A stretch of 64,000 nucleotides of DNA, taken from the NCBI RefSeq assembly GCF_023100725.1, contig NZ_CP095501.1:3534001-3598000 (forward strand), written 5' to 3'. The position numbers and the translations under genes were made by a program. This document shows positions 10,275-17,932 of this stretch, one piece after another (position 1 is the first letter of the stretch; every line of letters starts with the position of its first letter). This DNA is from Arthrobacter antioxidans (GTDB lineage Bacteria; Actinomycetota; Actinomycetes; Actinomycetales; Micrococcaceae). The notes below the pieces were generated by a model. That model saw only the letters and a program-made list of their open reading frames with translations, searched no databases and had not been told where the DNA came from.

Positions 10275-10964
10275 TCAGGGCCAGAGAGCGAGGGTGAGAA
10301 CCGCGGCGGCGAGGGCGAACAAGGTGAGCGCTGCCGGGACGGAGCGTTTGATGATGCCCGTCGAGAACCGGTCCAGGACGCTCCGTAGGCGTGTCCTGAC
10401 CTTGTCGCCGTGGGCCAGGCCGAGGGCGAGCAGGACCAGGCACGGGATGCAGTAGACGAGTGCGTAGCCGGCGAGGACGAACAGGCCGACAGGGACGTCG
10501 ACGTCCGCGGCGACCATGCGTTCGATGGCGATGAAGTAGGGGAATGCGTTGGGCAGGTCGGCTCCGGTGACGAAGATGCCGAGAGGGAAAGCCGTCCACA
10601 CCCCGAACCAGCGAGGCAGGTCGATTCCTTTCCTTTCCCGGTCCTTGAAGCGGCGGAAGCCGGCGACGGCGAGAGTGATGGCTGCGATGAGGAACACCGT
10701 GCGGCGGAGCCAGATGAGTCCTTCACCTACGGCGTCGGCGGCTGCGCTGGCACCGAGGAAGATCGCCGTACCGAGCACGAACACGGTGCTCATCGCTCCC
10801 AGAACGAAGGTCACGGCCGATCCGACCGGCCGATGCCTGACGGTGAGCAGGATCAGGGTGATGACGACGATGGTCGCCGGATTCAGCGAATCGGCCAGGG
10901 CGAGGCCGACGATACCGGCGAGCAGGCCACCACCGATCATCTGGTGGACCTGCGATTCAGCCAT
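10275..10964 (-). CDS. GAP-family (SfLAP/LysE-superfamily) membrane protein
   Basis: A 229-residue polytopic membrane protein with about six hydrophobic helices. The first helix carries ALADSLNPATIVVITLILL, characteristic of GAP/Sap (sulfolipid-addressing) proteins, related to LysE/CadD exporters; a charged loop (RRFKDRERKG) separates two halves. Such proteins are linked to lipid or small-molecule export. The gene overlaps the upstream TetR gene by 28 bases and is surely cotranscribed with it, so it is the probable controlled exporter. Substrate unknown. Confidence 0.8.
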   Translation of the reverse strand: MAESQVHQMIGGGLLAGIVGLALADSLNPATIVVITLILLTVRHRPVGSAVTFVLGAMSTVFVLGTAIFLGASAAADAVGEGLIWLRRTVFLIAAITLAVAGFRRFKDRERKGIDLPRWFGVWTAFPLGIFVTGADLPNAFPYFIAIERMVAADVDVPVGLFVLAGYALVYCIPCLVLLALGLAHGDKVRTRLRSVLDRFSTGIIKRSVPAALTLFALAAAVLTLALWP

Positions 10965-11446
10965 TGCAGGATGGAGTCGACGCCGGGTCCGTGGTCGTTG
11001 TCGGTGAGGCTGTTCAGCAGCATCCCGTCACCCAGGAGGCGGATGATCGAGGCTGCCACCGGATCCCCTGTTTCGACGGCGAAGAGGCGTTCCCACCGCT
11101 GGGCGGCCTCGGCCGCCAACTGCAGAAGCGTGGCGGTTGACGAGGTCTGATCGGTGAGAAGGATCGATATCGCCCTGTAGAGAGCAGCCTCTTCACGGGA
11201 GGATGACAGGCGCAGCCAGGTTTCGACCACCATGCCGCGCGCAGCGGCTGCGGCCAGCGCGTGGTCCAGATCCTGTATCGCCTGCGCCGCGATGCCCTCC
11301 ACCAGGGCAGTACGTGAGGTGAAGTGATGCATCAGCCCGCCCTTGGACACCCCCGCCTCCTGAGCGATCACACCCATTGACGGCACCGACCCGGTCTCGA
11401 TCGCCAGTCGTCGAACGGTCTGCAGGATGTGTTCCCTGTTGCTCAT
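10937..11446 (-). CDS. TetR/AcrR-family regulator
   Basis: A 169-residue repressor: N-terminal helix-turn-helix (GVIAQEAGVSKGGLMHHFTSR) and an all-helical ligand-binding C-terminus. It shares an operon with, and overlaps, the GAP-family transporter gene, and a near-perfect palindrome sits 17 bases upstream of the start, so autoregulation with the transporter is likely. A -10-like TACCGT (minus strand) lies only about six bases before the ATG with no Shine-Dalgarno, consistent with a leaderless message. Confidence 0.9.
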   Translation of the reverse strand: MSNREHILQTVRRLAIETGSVPSMGVIAQEAGVSKGGLMHHFTSRTALVEGIAAQAIQDLDHALAAAAARGMVVETWLRLSSSREEAALYRAISILLTDQTSSTATLLQLAAEAAQRWERLFAVETGDPVAASIIRLLGDGMLLNSLTDNDHGPGVDSILQWLNRRSTR

Positions 11447-11462
11447 GCATCTACGGTACCAC

Positions 11463-11488
11463 GCAACCCGACCGACCGGTCGGGTTGC
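11463..11488. promoter_or_regulatory. Probable TetR operator palindrome
   Basis: Perfect 11-base arms GCAACCCGACC and GGTCGGGTTGC separated by GACC, located just upstream of the TetR gene that reads leftward. The core (ACCGACCGGTCGG) resembles operators of actinobacterial TetR repressors. It also lies 43 bases from the end of the hydrolase gene, so the nearest controlled start is the TetR/GAP operon. Confidence 0.7.
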
Positions 11489-11530
11489 TTTGGAGGAGTG
11501 CTGGGTCTGCGCCTCCCGGATCGCCCCCGA

Positions 11531-12388
11531 TCAATACGTCGCAAGCCAGTCACGTACCGCGGCGGCGGTCCGGCCGGGTTGTTCCAGGTGCGGGAAGTGG
11601 CCGGCGCCCTCCCACCGTTCGCGCCGGTAGCTGGTCGAGAACAGGGATTCCTGCCCGTCGGACATCTCCGGCAGGATGCAGCCGTCGTCGTTTCCCGCGA
11701 TGAAGAGGGTGGGCACAGGGATCGGACGCTGTCCGATCTCGAATCCTCCGCCCCGATACATGGCGACCGGGGCCGGCATGCTCCTGGCGAGTGTTGCCTT
11801 GACCCGTGTGCGGTGATCGTGGTCGAGTACGGACGTCGGGGACCAGCGGCGCCAGAGGCGATCGATGTACGCGAAGGAGCGCGCTGCCACCATGCGGTCC
11901 GCGAACCGGCCGAGCTGGAAGAAGATGATGTACCGGCTGAGCCATAGCTGCTTCGGGTGGCGCCGGGCGTTCTTCGCGATCGATGCCGGGTGCGCTCCTG
12001 AGAGTGTGACCGCCGCGCGGAAGCGGTGCGGATGGCGCGCCATCGCCGCGAAACCTATTTGAGCGCCGTAGTCGTGCCCGACCAGGTACACCGGATCCGT
12101 CCAGCCGAGGGCATCGAGGACTGCGATGAGGTCCTCGGTGAGCAGAGGCAGGTCATAGGGGCCTTCGAGAACAGAGGGGTGGTATCCGCGGAGAAACATG
12201 GACGCGACGTCATGCCCGTTGTCGCCCAGCGCAATGGAGAGCGCGTCGAAGCTCGATGCGTCATCGGGGAATCCATGAACACAGATCACGTTCTTGCCCG
12301 TGGAACGTGTCGAGCCTCTCGGGGTGGGGCTCATCCGCACACCGAACCGCCCTCGCGGTGTGCCCAGGATCCTCGTGCCGATGGTCAT
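11531..12388 (-). CDS. Alpha/beta hydrolase, epoxide hydrolase-like
   Basis: A 285-residue alpha/beta-hydrolase. Oxyanion motif CVHGFPDDAS and nucleophile elbow LVGHDYGAQIG with an aspartate (D106) nucleophile place it with epoxide hydrolases and haloalkane dehalogenases rather than serine esterases. The C-terminal GAGHFPHLEQP supplies the catalytic histidine. Its start overlaps the stop of the MFS exporter gene by 4 bases, so the two are expressed together, probably under the divergent MarR regulator. A detoxification pair (hydrolyse, then pump out) is plausible. Substrate unknown. Confidence 0.85.
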   Translation of the reverse strand: MTIGTRILGTPRGRFGVRMSPTPRGSTRSTGKNVICVHGFPDDASSFDALSIALGDNGHDVASMFLRGYHPSVLEGPYDLPLLTEDLIAVLDALGWTDPVYLVGHDYGAQIGFAAMARHPHRFRAAVTLSGAHPASIAKNARRHPKQLWLSRYIIFFQLGRFADRMVAARSFAYIDRLWRRWSPTSVLDHDHRTRVKATLARSMPAPVAMYRGGGFEIGQRPIPVPTLFIAGNDDGCILPEMSDGQESLFSTSYRRERWEGAGHFPHLEQPGRTAAAVRDWLATY

Positions 12389-14040
12389 GGCGCCGGCCGC
12401 TCATGCGTCGGGGTTCGCTCGGGGCAGTCTGCGACGAGGACGGGGCGGACCTCCTGGTCGTGCGGACCGGCACCGCCGGTGCTGCCCGCAACGCTCGTGG
12501 TGTCGACCGTCTTCCGGGGGGCGATGATTGCCGTGATGATCGCTGCAACGACCAGGACGACGGCGCCGACGCACATGGATGCGCTGAGCCCTCGGGCGAA
12601 CGCTTCCCGGGCGGCCGTGGCGAGATTCTCGCCGTCGGGCCCGAGGGAGCCGGCGATGCCGATCGCGGCCCCGGCTCCGGAATCGGCAATGCCCCGCACC
12701 TGGTCAGGGAGTCCGGAAAGGGCCGGGGTGATGTCGGAGCGGTAGTAGCTGACGAGGATGCTGGATAGGACGGCGATCCCGAGGACACCGCCCACTTCGC
12801 GGGTGATGTCGTTGACGGCGCTGGCGACGGACCGGCGTTCAGCGGGCAGTCCCTCGATGATGAGCTCGGTACCGGGCGTGATGCCCATCCCGAAGCCGAC
12901 GCCGAACACGGTGACCCCTGCTCCCATGACCCAGAGGGAGGCATCCAGCCCCCCGGCGAGGCCTGTTGCGAAGACGGCGAAACCCACCCCCATCAGGAGG
13001 AGCCCGAGCGCTCCGGGAATGCGCGGGCCATACCGGCCGGCGAGCGCACTGGCGAGACCGATACCCGTGCCGACTCCCACCGGGATGATCAGCAGGGCCA
13101 AAGCCGAAGCGAGTGGGGTGTACTCGAGCACGATCTGCAGATATTGGGGCGTCAGGACGAAGAATCCGAGGGATGCGAAGAACTGGACGGTGACGATGAG
13201 GGATCCGGCCGCGAGACCTCGGTTCCTGAACAACCGCACATCAAGGGAGGGCGCTGTCGAACGCAGTTGATGCATGATGAAGGCTGCGAGACCGACGACG
13301 CCCACGGCAAGCGAGATCACGGTGATCGCATCGAACCAGCCGCGCTGCGGGCCCTCGATCACCCCGAAGACAAGGCCGGCCAGCGCGACGACCGACCACA
13401 CGGCTCCGAAAGGGTCCAGGGAGAGCGAACGATTCCGGGACTGGGCGACGAGGACCATCACGGGAACGATGATCACAAGGGCGACGAATCCGAACAGGAG
13501 TTGCACGCTCCCCCACCAGAAGGCCTCGAGGAGCGCTCCGGCGACAATAGTGCCCGCGACCGCCCCGGCAGAGCTGACCCCGGACCACACCCCGATCGCA
13601 AAGGTCCTTCGCTCCTCCGGGTAGGCGTCCACCAGCGCGGAGAGGGTGACCGGGAAGACGGCCGCCGCGCCGACTCCGGACAGCGCGCGAAGAGCGATGA
13701 ACCAGGTCGGGTCCGGGGAAAAGGCCGACGCGACGCAGGCGAGGCCGAAGATCAGAAGCCCGGTCACCAGGATGGTGCGGCGGCCGACGCGGTCCGCCGC
13801 GATCCCCGCGGTCAGCAGAAGCGCGGCGAACGTCAGCGCATACGCGTCGATGATCCATGTCAGTTCGGACTGATCGGCCCCCAGGTCCAGCGCGATGGCC
13901 GGAAGCGCGATCGCCAGAGCCGAGTTCCCGGCCACGACCAGGGCGAGTCCGGCACAGAGAACGATGAGCAGCGCACGGAGACGTGACGGAGCCAGAACGG
14001 GGCGGTGCTCCGATGCGGCGTCCGATGAATTCTGGTCCAC
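12385..14040 (-). CDS. MFS multidrug exporter, DHA2 (14-helix) family
   Basis: A 551-residue transporter of the EmrB/QacA type, with about 14 hydrophobic helices. Family motifs visible: WIIDAYALTFAALLLTAG near helix 2, DRVGRRTILVTG in the loop between helices 2 and 3, and RALSGVGAAAVFPVTLSAL in helix 4. It should export hydrophobic compounds in exchange for protons. It is first in an operon with the epoxide-hydrolase-like gene and diverges from a MarR gene with a palindrome between them, the usual arrangement of a drug-inducible pump. The substrate cannot be named. Confidence 0.92.
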   Translation of the reverse strand: MDQNSSDAASEHRPVLAPSRLRALLIVLCAGLALVVAGNSALAIALPAIALDLGADQSELTWIIDAYALTFAALLLTAGIAADRVGRRTILVTGLLIFGLACVASAFSPDPTWFIALRALSGVGAAAVFPVTLSALVDAYPEERRTFAIGVWSGVSSAGAVAGTIVAGALLEAFWWGSVQLLFGFVALVIIVPVMVLVAQSRNRSLSLDPFGAVWSVVALAGLVFGVIEGPQRGWFDAITVISLAVGVVGLAAFIMHQLRSTAPSLDVRLFRNRGLAAGSLIVTVQFFASLGFFVLTPQYLQIVLEYTPLASALALLIIPVGVGTGIGLASALAGRYGPRIPGALGLLLMGVGFAVFATGLAGGLDASLWVMGAGVTVFGVGFGMGITPGTELIIEGLPAERRSVASAVNDITREVGGVLGIAVLSSILVSYYRSDITPALSGLPDQVRGIADSGAGAAIGIAGSLGPDGENLATAAREAFARGLSASMCVGAVVLVVAAIITAIIAPRKTVDTTSVAGSTGGAGPHDQEVRPVLVADCPERTPTHERPAP

Positions 14041-14088
14041 AGCCCCTCCTCCAGGTAGCTCCTTTACCGAGTGTCTCCGTATCCGAGG

Positions 14089-14105
14089 TAGTTGTCAACT
14101 AGTAT
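14089..14105 (+). promoter_or_regulatory. MarR operator and -10 box in the MFS/marR divergent promoter
   Basis: TAGTTG-T-CAACTA (14089-14101) is a perfect 6-base-arm inverted repeat, overlapped by TAGTAT (14100-14105), a good -10 for the MarR gene. The -10 ends six bases before the ATG at 14112, so that message would begin at the start codon (leaderless). The 71-bp gap is shared with the MFS gene, so binding here could repress both. Confidence 0.55.
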
Positions 14106-14111
14106 TGGCGT

Positions 14112-14651
14112 ATGAGCGACAAGGAACGGGCGAGGCGGGTCGAGGAGATCGAGCGGGGGAGGATGTCGGCGGAGGAGCTCTCCTGGGCGTTGCGCGGGGT
14201 CAATCGAGCGGCCGCCGAGGTGGACCAGGCCCTGGCGAACAGGATCGGCCTGCGCCTCGGCGATTACTCCGCGATGGGTCACGTGATGAGCCAGGAGGGA
14301 GCCCCCCTCGGACCGGTCGAGCTGGGGAACAGACTAGGAATCAGTACCGGCTCTGCGACCGAACTCGTCGACCGGCTCGAGCGGGCGGGGCATCTGGTGC
14401 GCCTGCGGGAGGGCAAGGACCGACGACGAGTATCCCTCCGCCCCAGCGAGGAAGCAGTCGAACGGATCCTCACGGAGTTGAGACCGCTCTTCGACTCCCT
14501 CGACGCTCTCACGGACGACTTCACTCCCGCCGAGCAGTCGGCGATCCACCGATACCTTCGCCTCGCCGCTCAGCAACTGACCGACTTCGCCGATGAACTC
14601 GGCCAGGCAGTCAGAACGGAGCGACCACAGTCGCCACAGCGGGACCTGTAA
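14112..14651 (+). CDS. MarR-family regulator
   Basis: A 179-residue winged-helix regulator; the MarR core runs from ~25 to 160 with recognition helix LGISTGSATELVDRLERAG and wing REGKDRRRVSLRPS. The ATG lies six bases after a -10 box and has no Shine-Dalgarno, suggesting leaderless expression. It diverges from the MFS exporter/hydrolase operon, which it most likely represses until a ligand binds. Confidence 0.9.
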   Translation: MSDKERARRVEEIERGRMSAEELSWALRGVNRAAAEVDQALANRIGLRLGDYSAMGHVMSQEGAPLGPVELGNRLGISTGSATELVDRLERAGHLVRLREGKDRRRVSLRPSEEAVERILTELRPLFDSLDALTDDFTPAEQSAIHRYLRLAAQQLTDFADELGQAVRTERPQSPQRDL

Positions 14652-14710
14652 CCGCAGGGTGACATGTCCTGCGCGCCCCGGGAGGACCCTCTGGGGCTCC
14701 GCCGATCCGG

Positions 14711-14911
14711 CGACGCCGGAACGCCGCAGGTACTCGCGCTTCTGGCGGAGGGCGCAGCAACGCCGAGATCGCCGGTGACTTCTTCGTGAGCATTCAGACC
14801 GTGAAGACACATGTCGGCTCCATCCTCGCCACACTCGATGCCCGCGACAGGACACAGGCTGCCGTCATCGCCCACGAAACCCGGTCGGGGCCAGTCTCCA
14901 GAGGGCGATGA
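14711..14911 (+). pseudogene. Remnant of a LuxR-type response regulator (HTH end)
   Basis: Translated across two frames, this stretch gives TPQVLALLAEGA (from 14721) and then, after a one-base loss near 14758, NAEIAGDFFVSIQTVKTHVG and SILATLDARDRTQAAVIAHE, ending at a TGA at 14909. That is the LuxR/NarL helix-turn-helix with its conserved EG, IA, TVKTHV and DR..AV positions. No start or receiver domain is present upstream, and the tail runs into the end of the opposite-strand membrane-protein gene, so this is a decayed fragment and not an expressed gene. Confidence 0.7.
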
Positions 14912-15512
14912 GGCTGAGGACCCCCGTCACGGGAACCCCGAACAGCGGGATGAGGGCGAGCGGGAAATCGGCCAGGGACGCCATGAGGGGATCTCCCAGC
15001 AGAGTGAGTGTGATGCCCGTGCCGACCGCTGTCACGAAGTCGCTGAAGCTGAAGACATGGAACGCCAGATACGCACGGCGTCCGGCACGTGCGCTCAACC
15101 GAGGAGCGAGGAGGACCACACCGACCGCGAGGACACCGGCGATCAGGTCACCGATTCCCGCAATCATGGCGAACGACGCCGGCAGCAGCCCCGCAGCGCC
15201 GTAGGCGAAGAAGACCAGTGCCGCCGGAACTCGCCAGACATTGAAGACCGTCAGATACGGCAGCGGCGCACTCAGGAAGAGAGCCTGCAGCTGCGTACTG
15301 CGCGCGACCGCCAGCAAGGGGGCCAGCATCCCCACTGTGACGAACGCCGGAATCACCATCGTCGGAGCCACCTCGACCATGGCGGCGAGGACCCCACTGG
15401 CGGACAGAACCGTCGCCGCGACGAGCCAGAGCCCCAGCGCCGACCCCCAGCGCCGCAGCAGGCGCCGCCGCTCCCGACCGCCCACCGGATCAACCACTAC
15501 CTCGGACTGCAT
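14865..15512 (-). CDS. Multi-spanning membrane protein of unknown function
   Basis: About 215 residues with six predicted membrane helices (e.g. ALGLWLVAATVLSASGVLAA, IAGVLAVGVVLLAPRL, FPLALIPLFGVPVTGVLSLI). An upstream ATG exists at 15527, but GGAGG six bases before the ATG at 15512 decides the start. I do not recognise a named family. It faces an HxlR regulator across a 91-bp gap, so HxlR probably controls it. No catalytic motif is visible. Confidence 0.7.
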   Translation of the reverse strand: MQSEVVVDPVGGRERRRLLRRWGSALGLWLVAATVLSASGVLAAMVEVAPTMVIPAFVTVGMLAPLLAVARSTQLQALFLSAPLPYLTVFNVWRVPAALVFFAYGAAGLLPASFAMIAGIGDLIAGVLAVGVVLLAPRLSARAGRRAYLAFHVFSFSDFVTAVGTGITLTLLGDPLMASLADFPLALIPLFGVPVTGVLSLIALWRLAPTGFRGR

Positions 15513-15567
15513 GTCACACCTCCGCACAGAGTTTGAATTACCTACTCACTCAGGATCACCCACTGGG

Positions 15568-15597
15568 TTGGAAAACACAACTGTCTGTCGCTAGAAT
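15568..15597 (+). promoter_or_regulatory. Promoter of a leaderless hxlR-type gene
   Basis: TTGGAA (15568-15573), 18-base spacer, TAGAAT (15592-15597). The -10 ends six bases before the ATG at 15604, where transcription would begin, and there is no Shine-Dalgarno. Confidence 0.6.
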
Positions 15598-15603
15598 TTC
15601 TCC

Positions 15604-16047
15604 ATGGCGATCTCCCGTGTCCGTGACTGCTCGATAGCCGAGGCGCTCAGCATCGTGGGCGACCGGTGGACCCTGCTCGCGGTGCGGGAGCTGATGTTCG
15701 GTGTGACCCGGTTCAACGACATCGCCGAGCACACGGGCGCGTCCCGCGACATCCTGACGTCGAGGCTGCGCCGGCTGGAATCCGAGGGCTACATCTGGCG
15801 GGAGAAATACAGCGACCGACCTCCTCGGTTCGATTACCGACTGACAGGAAGCGGCGAGCAGCTCCTCCCTCTGCTGCTGGCCTTGATGCGGTTGGGCGAC
15901 GATCGTCGCGCCGACAATCCTCCCGTGACGTGGCGCCACGGGAGGGACGACGGGGAGCACGATCTCGTCGTCGAGGTCACATGCAACGTCTGCGGCGAAC
16001 CGGCGACCCACGGAATCCATTCCCCCCATGGCATCGGCGTGCAATAA
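15604..16047 (+). CDS. HxlR-family regulator with C-terminal CxxC
   Basis: A 147-residue HxlR-type winged helix: ALSIVGDRWTLLAVRELMFG, then SRDILTSRLRRLESEGYIWR and the wing DRPPRFDYRLTGSG. Beyond the ~100-residue core is a tail with a CNVCGEPATHGIHSPHG segment whose two Cys and two His could bind a metal or act as a redox switch; this is inference. It diverges from an unknown membrane protein, its likely target. Confidence 0.88.
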   Translation: MAISRVRDCSIAEALSIVGDRWTLLAVRELMFGVTRFNDIAEHTGASRDILTSRLRRLESEGYIWREKYSDRPPRFDYRLTGSGEQLLPLLLALMRLGDDRRADNPPVTWRHGRDDGEHDLVVEVTCNVCGEPATHGIHSPHGIGVQ

Positions 16048-16144
16048 GGCAGTCCCCGGGACGCACGCTCGAGCTCGGCGGGGCACCCGGATGTATGTCA
16101 GGGCCCGGCGACCCCTGATCGGCGGGTGCAGGCTAAACCGGCGT

Positions 16145-16723
16145 TCAGTCCGGCCGATCGGCCAGGGCCCCGTGGAGCAGAAGGCTCAGCAGTCGGCTGC
16201 GCGCTTCGACTGCGGTCAGGCGACCGCTTACCACATGAGGCGCCACGGAGGTGATGCCGGCGATGACCAGCCCTGCCAGCAGATCGACGTCCGCTCCCGC
16301 CCGGAGACGCCCGTGCCGGTGGAGGTTCAGCAGCAATTCTCTGACATCGGCCTGGAATCCCTCGATGTGGCGCGTGACGGACCGGGGTGGTGATCCCAGG
16401 GCAGCCGCCGTGATCAGGGCCCGCGTGGGCGAATCGGCGAAGTAGGTCAACTGCAGGTCGACATAGGCCGACAGCACCTCGATCGGGTCGGCGTCGGCGG
16501 CCAGCACGTCTCGCAACCGAGCCTGTACCTGCGCCACCTCCCGCTCCACCCACGCCTCCAGCACATGGGCCACATCCGGGAAGTAGCTGTACAACGTAGG
16601 GCGCGACACCTCGGCCCGAGCGGCGAGTGCCGACATCGTGACCTGGCGGACGCCGTCCAGCCCCGCCAGTTCGACGGCAGCGAGCATGATGCGGTCGCGA
16701 GGACTTCGCCGCACGGTGTTCAC
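16145..16723 (-). CDS. TetR-family regulator
   Basis: A 192-residue TetR protein with the N-terminal motif MSALAARAEVSRPTLYSYFP and a helical C-terminal ligand domain. It diverges from an SDR oxidoreductase across 105 bases that contain a perfect palindrome at 16759-16777, so it likely represses itself and the SDR. Confidence 0.9.
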   Translation of the reverse strand: MNTVRRSPRDRIMLAAVELAGLDGVRQVTMSALAARAEVSRPTLYSYFPDVAHVLEAWVEREVAQVQARLRDVLAADADPIEVLSAYVDLQLTYFADSPTRALITAAALGSPPRSVTRHIEGFQADVRELLLNLHRHGRLRAGADVDLLAGLVIAGITSVAPHVVSGRLTAVEARSRLLSLLLHGALADRPD

Positions 16724-16758
16724 AGCGACCTCCTCGGGTGCACAGACGCTTGAGAATT

Positions 16759-16777
16759 ACTTTACAATCTGTAAAGT
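16759..16777. promoter_or_regulatory. Probable TetR operator between tetR and SDR
   Basis: ACTTTACA-ATC-TGTAAAGT, perfect 8-base arms with a 3-base spacer, in an AT-rich island of the divergent region and 51 bases from the SDR ATG. Confidence 0.75.
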
Positions 16778-16828
16778 CGCTCGTCGGACCATCAGGCGTC
16801 CGACTACACCGAGGAAGAACGCTGCAGC

Positions 16829-17584
16829 ATGTCGAAGCGCGTCGTGGATGGAGCCGTCCTCATCACGGGAGCCAGTTCCGGGATAGGCGCGGGTCTGGCA
16901 GCGCGTTTTCATGCGCGAGGTGCCCGGGTCATCATCTCGGGCCGGGACCGGACCCGGCTGGAGGCGGTGGCGGCCCGCCATCCCGGGATGTCGGTGATCA
17001 TCATGGATGTCGCCGATCCGGAGTCTGTCTCACGCGGCCTTGCCGCAGTGGCCAGGGAAACGCCCTACCTGACCACCCTTGTCAACAACGCGGGAATCCA
17101 GCGGTTGCTCGACTTCTCGGTCGCCGAACCACCCGGGCCTGCCGACCTCACCGCCGAGATCGACACCAATTTCGCGGGGCTCGTCACCGTCACCGCGGCA
17201 GCCCTCCCGCTGCTTCGTCGAGCACCGAAGGCGCGCGTGGTCCACATCGGTTCGGGTCTCGGTTTCGTCCCGTACGCAAGGACTCCCGTCTACTCCGCGA
17301 CGAAGGCCGCCGTCCACTCCTTCACCGTCAGCCTGCGACATCAGCTGGCGGGGTCCACCGTTCAGGTCGTCGAGATCATTCCTCCGGTCGTCGACACACC
17401 GTTGCATCGAAGCCTGCCATCGACACCTCCCATGGCCATGCCGCTGGATCGTTTCCTCGACCGGGCGATCCACGGTCTTGACGCCGGGAAGGACGAGATC
17501 CCCGTCGGACTCGGACGCGTCTCGCAGATAGGGGCGCGGGTGTTCCCCAAGCGACTGTTCTCACTCATCAACAGGGGCGATTGA
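16829..17584 (+). CDS. Short-chain dehydrogenase/reductase, DltE-like
   Basis: A 251-residue classical SDR. The cofactor motif TGASSGIG is near residue 13, NNAG follows in the fold core, and the catalytic pair is Y155/K159 (YSATK) with the preceding serine in IGSGLGF. Arg residues after the second strand (SGRDRTRLEA) favour NADP(H). It reads away from a TetR gene with a clear operator between them, so it is probably induced by the compound TetR senses. Substrate unknown. Confidence 0.88.
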   Translation: MSKRVVDGAVLITGASSGIGAGLAARFHARGARVIISGRDRTRLEAVAARHPGMSVIIMDVADPESVSRGLAAVARETPYLTTLVNNAGIQRLLDFSVAEPPGPADLTAEIDTNFAGLVTVTAAALPLLRRAPKARVVHIGSGLGFVPYARTPVYSATKAAVHSFTVSLRHQLAGSTVQVVEIIPPVVDTPLHRSLPSTPPMAMPLDRFLDRAIHGLDAGKDEIPVGLGRVSQIGARVFPKRLFSLINRGD

Positions 17585-17694
17585 GACTGTGCCGCGACGA
17601 CAGTCGTCGGGGACAGGGGCCCGCATGGTCGGTCTGCTGCTCACGGGGCCCCGGGGACGATCCGCCTGCTGCACCCGGGGGTGGTGACCGGCTC

Positions 17695-17725
17695 TTGACG
17701 CGACGCCGACCGAGCGCGCAGACTA
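17695..17725 (+). promoter_or_regulatory. Possible promoter for the TetR stub/glycosyltransferase
   Basis: TTGACG (17695-17700), then AGACTA (17720-17725) 19 bases on. CCGAACGATTGCTCAG, starting at 17727, resembles a decayed TetR operator. The rest of 17585-17764 holds only a short CGACGAC/GTCGTCG inverted repeat (17595-17609) after the SDR stop. Confidence 0.3.
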
Positions 17726-17764
17726 CCGAACGATTGCTCAGCGCCCGCCTCGCCTCCGAGTGAC

Positions 17765-17932
17765 GTGGGGACGAGTGCCCGAAGAGGAGCCGCAGCACTG
17801 AGAGAGCTCGCCGATAACGGATGTGCCGCCGTGACGCACCGCGAGAACGCTGCGGATGCCGGCGTGAGAGCCGCTGCCACGGGCAGCGGGGTGCTCGATG
17901 CTGCAATGGACGCCCGCGGAGGACGGCGATGA
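17765..17932 (+). pseudogene. Truncated TetR regulator (HTH stub)
   Basis: A 55-codon frame from GTG 17765. Residues LRELADNGCAAVTHRENAADAG match the first two helices and part of the helix-turn-helix of TetR proteins; then, instead of the recognition helix and ligand domain, it ends after GSGVLDAAMDARGG. An internal deletion of a once complete regulator is the simplest reading. Its TGA overlaps the ATG of the glycosyltransferase (ATGA), so translational coupling survives although a DNA-binding repressor cannot be made. Confidence 0.6.
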
